The notes beneath the pieces are model-generated. The model worked only from the letters and a program-made list of their open reading frames with translations, was not told the DNA's origin and made no database searches. From positions 186,001 to 250,000 of the forward strand of contig JBJLIX010000001.1 of the NCBI GenBank assembly GCA_045563675.1: DNA of 64,000 nucleotides, written 5' to 3'. The position numbers and the translations under genes are program-made. Of this stretch, positions 59,652 through 64,000 are shown piece after piece; the first letter of the stretch is position 1; every line of letters starts with the position of its first letter. This stretch comes from AEGEAN-183 sp045563675. Lineage in GTDB: Bacteria > Pseudomonadota > Gammaproteobacteria > Magnimaribacterales > Magnimaribacteraceae.

Positions 59652-59740
59652 TTTCCTAAATATTTTATTAAAAATTACTTAAATAGACTGATAGTATGTT
59701 ACTGTAATATTTAAATTGTTAAAGGAATAAAGGGAAACTT

Positions 59741-60148
59741 ATGCCGCTTCCAGTAGTAGATTATTTAAAAATTCCAGAAAATGGAGACCCGTATTTAGAA
59801 GGACACAAATGTTCTTCTTGTGGTTCAATTTTTTTGGGAGAAAGAACAGTATGCTCGAATTGCACTGCTAGAGATACTATAGAGCCTATAACACTAAGCA
59901 ATAAAGGGAAACTATACTCCTACTCAATAACTTTTAGGTCCTTTCCTGGCATAGATGTTCCATATATTTCCGCAATAGTAGATTTAGAAGGCGGGGGGAC
60001 GGTAAAAGGAAATTTAATTGAGTGTGATCCAGACCCTGATAAGATTGAATTTGATATGCCTGTCGAAGTAGTTTTTGATGATGCATTAGGAAGAAAAGAT
60101 TCTGATGGTAATTCTTATCTTAGCTATTTCTTTAAACCTATTTCTTGA
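59741..60148 (+). CDS. DUF35 / ChsH2-type Zn-ribbon OB-fold protein
   Basis: 135 residues. An N-terminal rubredoxin-like zinc ribbon, CSSCG and VCSNC, is followed by an OB-fold (YSYSITFRSFPGIDVPYIS). DUF35 proteins partner with thiolases or acyl-CoA hydratases and present the CoA substrate. The thiolase-like gene begins 22 bp downstream, consistent with a two-subunit enzyme. A Shine-Dalgarno AAAGGAATAAAGGG precedes the ATG. Confidence 0.87.
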   Translation: MPLPVVDYLKIPENGDPYLEGHKCSSCGSIFLGERTVCSNCTARDTIEPITLSNKGKLYSYSITFRSFPGIDVPYISAIVDLEGGGTVKGNLIECDPDPDKIEFDMPVEVVFDDALGRKDSDGNSYLSYFFKPIS

Positions 60149-60170
60149 TATTTGATAAAGGAGAAAAAAA

Positions 60171-61310
60171 ATGAGTGATGTTTATGTTTTAGGTGTGGAT
60201 ATGATTAAGTTTGGTAGATTTCCTGAAAGAAGTGTTCCAAATATTGGCTCTGAAGCGGCTTTAATGGCTCTTGATGACGCAGGTTTGACTATAGAGGATA
60301 TGCAGGCTTTGTATTGTGGAAACCTTGGACAAGCTAGTGCCATGGTAGGACAACGAATCCTTCAAGAAATTGGGCAAACAGGTATTCCAGTAGTGAATTG
60401 CTCGAATGCATGTGCTACAGGGGCTACAGCTTTTAGAGAAGCATGGACTTCAATTAAGGCAGGTCTTTATGATGTAGTTTTAGCTGTAGGAGTTGAACAG
60501 ATGGGTAAAGGTTTGCTAGGTGGTACAGGTGGAGGAAAAGGGATTCCAAAAGAAGGACTCTTAGGTTCAGGTACTATGCCAGCAGTATTTGCAGAAGCAG
60601 GAATGGAGCATGCAAGAAATCATGGAACTACCTTCGAACAATTCGCAAAAATTTCAGTAAAAAACCATCATCACTCAACCATGAATCCAAAAGCCATGTA
60701 TCAAATTGAAACACCCTTAGAAGATGTGATGAATGCTGAAATGATTTCTTATCCTAATACTAAATTGATGTGTTCTGTCAATGTAGATGGCTCAGCAGCT
60801 GCCGTGCTTGTTTCAGAAAAAAAAGCTAAGGAGCTAGGGATGGAAAGAGCAGTAAAAATAAAAGCTTCTGTTATAACTAGTGACCCATACCAAGAAAGGG
60901 ATTTAGTTATGCCTGATGTGAATACTTGTACAAGAAAAGCTGCAAAAGAAGCATATGAAATGGCAGGAGTTGGTCCTCAAGATATCGATTTAGTTGAGTT
61001 GCATGATTGTTTTGCTACTGCTGAAATGCTTCATTATGAAAATCTTGGTCTTTGCAGCGATGGTGAAGCAGGAAGAATGATTGATGAAGGAGAGGTAGCC
61101 TTAGGAGGAAAAGTGCCAGTAAATGTTTCTGGAGGACTGCTTTCAAAAGGTCATCCTTTAGGCGCTACTGGAATAGCAAATATCTACGAAGTTTGTACTC
61201 ATCTAAGAGAAGAAGCTGGAGACAGGCAAGTAGAAGGAGCTAAATTAGGGCTTACTCATGTAATAGGTCTTGGTAGTGCTTGCGGAATACATATATTAGA
61301 AAAAGTATAA
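60171..61310 (+). CDS. Thiolase-like acetyl-CoA acetyltransferase (SCP-x type)
   Basis: 379 residues. The nucleophile Cys is in VVNCSNACATGATAFREAW. HDCFATAEMLHYENLG holds the first active-site His block, and SGGLLSKGHPLGATGIANIY the GHPLGATG motif. The final acidic Cys loop is GLGSACGIHI. It belongs to the SCP-2/non-specific thiolase family, whose members need a DUF35 partner for full activity; that partner is the preceding gene. Probable role: beta-oxidation or steroid/branched side-chain cleavage (inferred). Confidence 0.88.
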   Translation: MSDVYVLGVDMIKFGRFPERSVPNIGSEAALMALDDAGLTIEDMQALYCGNLGQASAMVGQRILQEIGQTGIPVVNCSNACATGATAFREAWTSIKAGLYDVVLAVGVEQMGKGLLGGTGGGKGIPKEGLLGSGTMPAVFAEAGMEHARNHGTTFEQFAKISVKNHHHSTMNPKAMYQIETPLEDVMNAEMISYPNTKLMCSVNVDGSAAAVLVSEKKAKELGMERAVKIKASVITSDPYQERDLVMPDVNTCTRKAAKEAYEMAGVGPQDIDLVELHDCFATAEMLHYENLGLCSDGEAGRMIDEGEVALGGKVPVNVSGGLLSKGHPLGATGIANIYEVCTHLREEAGDRQVEGAKLGLTHVIGLGSACGIHILEKV

Positions 61311-61331
61311 ATAAATAACTAAATATCTTTC

Positions 61332-61823
61332 ATGATTTTAGGTGTGGTCAGTGACACTCACAACCGTGTCGATCATATAAAGAAAATAGTCAATATCTTT
61401 AATTCCAATGGAGTTGATTATGTCATCCATACTGGGGATATAACTCAAGCAAAAAGCCTAGAGCAATTTTCCCTTTTGAAAGCTAAATTATTAGGAGTCT
61501 TCGGTAATAATGATCTTGAAGAAGAAGGACTTGAAGCAGTTTGTATTAAATATGGATTTGAATTTCAATTACCACCTTTAGTTATTAACTTAGATAAAAA
61601 GAAAATTGCCATATTCCATGAACCTGAAGCTATTGAAGGTTTCATGCACAAGGAAGATAACTTAGATCTTATTCTACATGGCCATACACATAGATATAGA
61701 CTGGAAGAGATAAATGAAGTAAAAATCTTCAATCCTGGTGAGTGTGCTGGTTCTTTAAAGGGCAAAAATGCAGTAGGTATAGTTAACTTAGAGGATATGG
61801 AAATTAAAAGAATCTTTTTTTAA
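61332..61823 (+). CDS. YfcE/MJ0936-type metallophosphodiesterase
   Basis: 163 residues. The calcineurin-like metal motifs are all present: GVVSDTHNRVDH (D-x-H), HTGD, GNND and LHGHTHRYR (GHxH). The length fits the small YfcE-family phosphodiesterases. The physiological substrate is unknown. Its 3' end overlaps the convergent small membrane gene by 20 bp. Confidence 0.87.
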   Translation: MILGVVSDTHNRVDHIKKIVNIFNSNGVDYVIHTGDITQAKSLEQFSLLKAKLLGVFGNNDLEEEGLEAVCIKYGFEFQLPPLVINLDKKKIAIFHEPEAIEGFMHKEDNLDLILHGHTHRYRLEEINEVKIFNPGECAGSLKGKNAVGIVNLEDMEIKRIFF

Positions 61824-62097
61824 TTTTTATAATAATAAAGGTAATTATTAAATTCACTGGAATAGTCAAAACTAGAACTCTTAGACTTCTAAAAGAAAGA
61901 TTTCGTTCAAGAAATAAATCATAAACAAAGACAAAGCTTGCAGGAGCAAAGTTTGTTGATCCTAACTCTACTGTTGAGGGGCTTATGAATATTGTCAATA
62001 AAACGACGAACGAAACTAACTTGATCCTTTTAGGGAATAAATTAGATACAAAATAAACTAAAATTAAACTGGAAAGAAAATAGATTATCCAAAACAT
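61804..62097 (-). CDS. Small membrane protein, function unknown
   Basis: 97 residues, with three hydrophobic segments (about 3-20, 25-43, 72-92) and a basic C-terminus (IKIKKRFF). ELGSTNFAPASFVFVYDLF lies between segments. It starts 8 bp after the rnd stop and looks co-transcribed with rnd. No family is recognised; coding is supported by operon spacing and composition. Confidence 0.6.
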   Translation of the reverse strand: MFWIIYFLSSLILVYFVSNLFPKRIKLVSFVVLLTIFISPSTVELGSTNFAPASFVFVYDLFLERNLSFRSLRVLVLTIPVNLIITFIIIKIKKRFF

Positions 62098-62105
62098 TGT
62101 TTTAG

Positions 62106-62948
62106 TTAAGTTAATCTAGTTAATAACTCAGCAAAATGAGGTTTAAGCAATTCCTTTCTCCAATCCTTTAAATCATTTAAAGCTGAATCAAGTCCATCCT
62201 TAAAAACCTTTTTCAAAAAAACCCTTTGAGATTTTTTAGACAAAAGCATTGTTGAATTTATTTTATAATCTTTTGCGATTCTATTTACTCTTTTTGATAA
62301 TGCTTGAAGTAAATCTTCTTCTTCATCTTTACCTATTTTTATTTTCTTAATAACATTGTCTTCAAAAGTATTAGATAAAGTCTGATCAAATTGACGGTTT
62401 TCTAGTTCTTGGTCAATCCAGATTACTTTAGATGTTTCCTCTAATTCTAATAATTGTGACTGGTAAATCTTTATTAAATATTGGACATCAGTAGCTGCAT
62501 AATTCAATTGTGACTCTTTTAGCGGTCTTTTAATCCAATTAGATCTTGTTTCTTTTTTCTCAATAGAAACTCCAAACAACTTAAACACTAAATCTTGGTA
62601 TCCAATGGAATAGACACCTCCTAAAAATTCATTTGCTAACTGAGTATCAAAAATATTATTAACTTTTTCATTAGTCCAAGAGGACAAGGCATCTAGATCC
62701 TCCCTACAAGAATGAAAAATTTTTTTTACTTTATTTGATGACAGGAAGCTGCAGTAATCTTTATATTTACCTATAAGTATGCAATCTATTATAAAAGTTT
62801 CCTCTCCACTGCTTACCTGTATGAGTGAAAGCCTGATATCATCCTTTCCCTGTCTTCTAAACTCTGTATCTACTGCAACAAAATCTAGAGCTAGGAGCTC
62901 TTGATCAAGTTCCTTCAAGTCCTTACTATCTACAATTAAATGAAACAT
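62106..62948 (-). CDS. rnd: Ribonuclease D, short form
   Basis: 280 residues against about 375 in E. coli. The DEDDy exonuclease motifs are FVAVDTEF (Exo I, D and E), FHSCREDLDAL (Exo II) and LNYAATDVQYL (Exo III, Y and D). After the nuclease domain, the C-terminal 75 residues resemble a single HRDC domain (LKDWRKELLKPH is like HRDC2). The first HRDC copy appears missing. It trims tRNA 3' ends and lies just downstream of tRNA-Leu. Confidence 0.9.
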   Translation of the reverse strand: MFHLIVDSKDLKELDQELLALDFVAVDTEFRRQGKDDIRLSLIQVSSGEETFIIDCILIGKYKDYCSFLSSNKVKKIFHSCREDLDALSSWTNEKVNNIFDTQLANEFLGGVYSIGYQDLVFKLFGVSIEKKETRSNWIKRPLKESQLNYAATDVQYLIKIYQSQLLELEETSKVIWIDQELENRQFDQTLSNTFEDNVIKKIKIGKDEEEDLLQALSKRVNRIAKDYKINSTMLLSKKSQRVFLKKVFKDGLDSALNDLKDWRKELLKPHFAELLTRLT

Positions 62949-62952
62949 TGTC

Positions 62953-63039
62953 TGGTGCCCGGGGCCGGACTCGAACCGGCACGAAGTTTCCTTCGAGGGA
63001 TTTTAAGTCCCTTGTGTCTACCAATTCCACCACCCGGGC
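62953..63039 (-). tRNA. tRNA-Leu (anticodon UAA)
   Basis: 87 nt including encoded CCA. The acceptor pairs GCCCGGG with CCCGGGC. The anticodon stem-loop is GGGAC-TTAAAAT-CCC in register, giving anticodon TAA. The long variable arm (CGAAGGAAACTTCG) and GGTTCGAGTCC T arm are typical of class II tRNA-Leu. Confidence 0.95.
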
Positions 63040-63107
63040 TAATCATGTATCTTGTCTAAAGCCAATAATAACTTAAGACTCCTTATCTGATAACGAATAA
63101 AAATCTC

Positions 63108-63181
63108 TGGAGGCTGGGGTCGGAATCGAACCGGCGTCCAAGGATTTGCAATCCTCTGCATAACCACTCTGCCACCCAGCC
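63108..63181 (-). tRNA. tRNA-Cys (anticodon GCA)
   Basis: 74 nt including encoded CCA. The acceptor pairs GGCTGGG with CCCAGCC. The anticodon loop TTGCAAA gives GCA, and the T arm is CCGGTTCGATTCCGA. It lies upstream of tRNA-Leu on the same strand, a common tandem. Confidence 0.95.
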
Positions 63182-63199
63182 TCTAACAACATTACAATT

Positions 63200-64000
63200 T
63201 TAGATTTCTTTATTACTCTTAGATAGATGAATCAAATCTTTAAGTCCTGTTTGGGGCTCATATCCTGAGATAGTTTTCTTAAGTAATTCATATATTTTTT
63301 CTTCGTCTCTATTGCTAAGTGCTTTATTAAACTCTTGTATTAGACTCTCTAATTCCTTCCATCTAATGCTTTCTTCTTCAGCTTTATATATTAGCCTATG
63401 AGGTGTTTTAGTAGAATCATTTCCTATAAGTAATTCCTCATATAGCTTTTCTCCGTCTCTTAGTCCAGAAAATATTATTTCAATGTCTCCTTCTTTAGTT
63501 TCTGGATTATATGGCTCTAAACCACTGAGTTTAATCATCTTCTCTGCCAACTCAAAGATTTTTATTGGTTCGCCCATATCTAACAGGAATACTTCCCCGC
63601 CCTTCGCTAATGAACCAGCCTGTATAACTAGTTCTGCAGCTTCTGGAATAGACATAAAATATCTCACTACTTCTGGGTCTGTTACAGTAACAGGGCCTCC
63701 TTTTTCTATTTGCTCTCTAAATAAAGGAACCACAGAAGCAGAAGAACCTAGCACGTTTCCAAATCTGACCATGGTGAACCTTATATCCAGTCCATCATTA
63801 TTTTTTTGCTCTCTTTCAGATAAAGATTGAAGTATTAATTCAGATAGTCTCTTTGTTGCACCCATATAGCTAGTTGGCCTTACTGCCTTATCTGTTGAAA
63901 TTAAAACAAAAGTCTCTACTGAAGATTCAATTGCAGATAGCGCACAATTAAGAGTTCCAATGACATTATTTTTAAAGCTTTGTAGAGTATTCATCTCAAC
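63200..64000 (-). CDS. CapD/WbpM-type nucleotide-sugar epimerase/dehydratase, partial (N-terminus beyond right edge)
   Basis: 267 residues are visible; the frame continues to the right edge with VEMN, which belongs to the usual HVPLVEMNP block, so the ATG at 63994 is internal. KNNVIGTLN, FVLISTDKAVRPTSYMGATKR (the T/S-D-K active-site region) and VRFGNVLGSSASVVPLFREQI are typical of the polysaccharide biosynthesis (Polysacc_synt_2, PF02719) family, UDP-GlcNAc C6/C4 dehydratases at the start of surface-sugar pathways. The membrane N-terminal part is off the window. Confidence 0.9.
   Translation of the reverse strand, partial: VEMNTLQSFKNNVIGTLNCALSAIESSVETFVLISTDKAVRPTSYMGATKRLSELILQSLSEREQKNNDGLDIRFTMVRFGNVLGSSASVVPLFREQIEKGGPVTVTDPEVVRYFMSIPEAAELVIQAGSLAKGGEVFLLDMGEPIKIFELAEKMIKLSGLEPYNPETKEGDIEIIFSGLRDGEKLYEELLIGNDSTKTPHRLIYKAEEESIRWKELESLIQEFNKALSNRDEEKIYELLKKTISGYEPQTGLKDLIHLSKSNKEI

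Overview
The window reads as a gene-dense, AT-rich chromosome segment from a streamlined marine gammaproteobacterium. An SAR86-like organism is my best guess, and it is an inference. The support is the gene order thrS-infC-rpmI-rplT-pheS-pheT-ihfA-merR-tRNA-Pro, which is typical of gammaproteobacteria such as Pseudomonas. Other support is the TonB-dependent receptor, the many small-molecule hydrolases and CoA enzymes, very short or overlapping gene junctions, and frequent GTG/TTG starts. No complete phage, transposase, integrase or CRISPR array is visible.

Layout. 1-598 is the 5' part of a PhoPQ-related gene, divergent from an MHS/MFS transporter (723-2057). 2081-12108 is a tight minus-strand run of eleven genes: HemL-like aminotransferase, alpha/beta hydrolase, small membrane protein, beta-lactamase-like hydrolase, PhlG-like hydrolase, tandem GNAT, thioredoxin-like protein, TPR lipoprotein, GNAT, GST and aldo/keto reductase. 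A 68-bp tandem duplication (12241-12376) precedes a cadherin/cupredoxin lipoprotein and a CIA30-family protein. 14909-20927 holds a phage-type conserved protein, a His/acid-rich TonB receptor with a small CxxC partner, an acetoacetate-decarboxylase-family protein, a second HemL-like aminotransferase and a ferritin-like protein with an upstream Fur-box-like site. 21083-25503 holds small membrane proteins, a TauD-family dioxygenase, a zinc peptidase and a tyrosine phosphatase.

25573-37154 is the most unusual region. Downstream of guaBA lie at least five, probably six, consecutive cargo units, all in the guaA orientation: nuclease/phosphatase, SDR, amine oxidase, DoxX plus Pif1-like helicase, acyltransferase plus secreted protein, and DUF305-LVIVD protein. 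They are separated by copies of the 3' end of guaA (core ACTATTGAGTGGGAAT). Most internal copies are accompanied by 11-bp-spaced TTTGTA(A/T)C repeats and other shared sequence. This looks like a cassette array built by repeated site-specific integration into the end of guaA. The core also supplies the ribosome-binding site, and sometimes the start codon, of the next cargo gene. No recombinase gene is in the window.

37225-49511 carries central and peripheral metabolism: MFS, hydrolase, PhhB, FumC, class II aldolase, DsbA-family isomerase, carboxylesterase, acyl-CoA carboxylase, acyl-CoA dehydrogenase, thioesterase and a ThDP enzyme. 49510-49700 encodes a probable structured small RNA on the minus strand. 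49745-56593 is the translation operon. Its PheT lacks the tRNA-binding OB domain and its infC probably starts with AUA. 56669-62948 holds pdxH, DoxX, a KASIII-like enzyme, djlA, a DUF35/thiolase pair, a phosphodiesterase, a small membrane protein and rnd. tRNA-Leu(UAA), tRNA-Cys(GCA) and the C-terminal part of a nucleotide-sugar dehydratase close the window.
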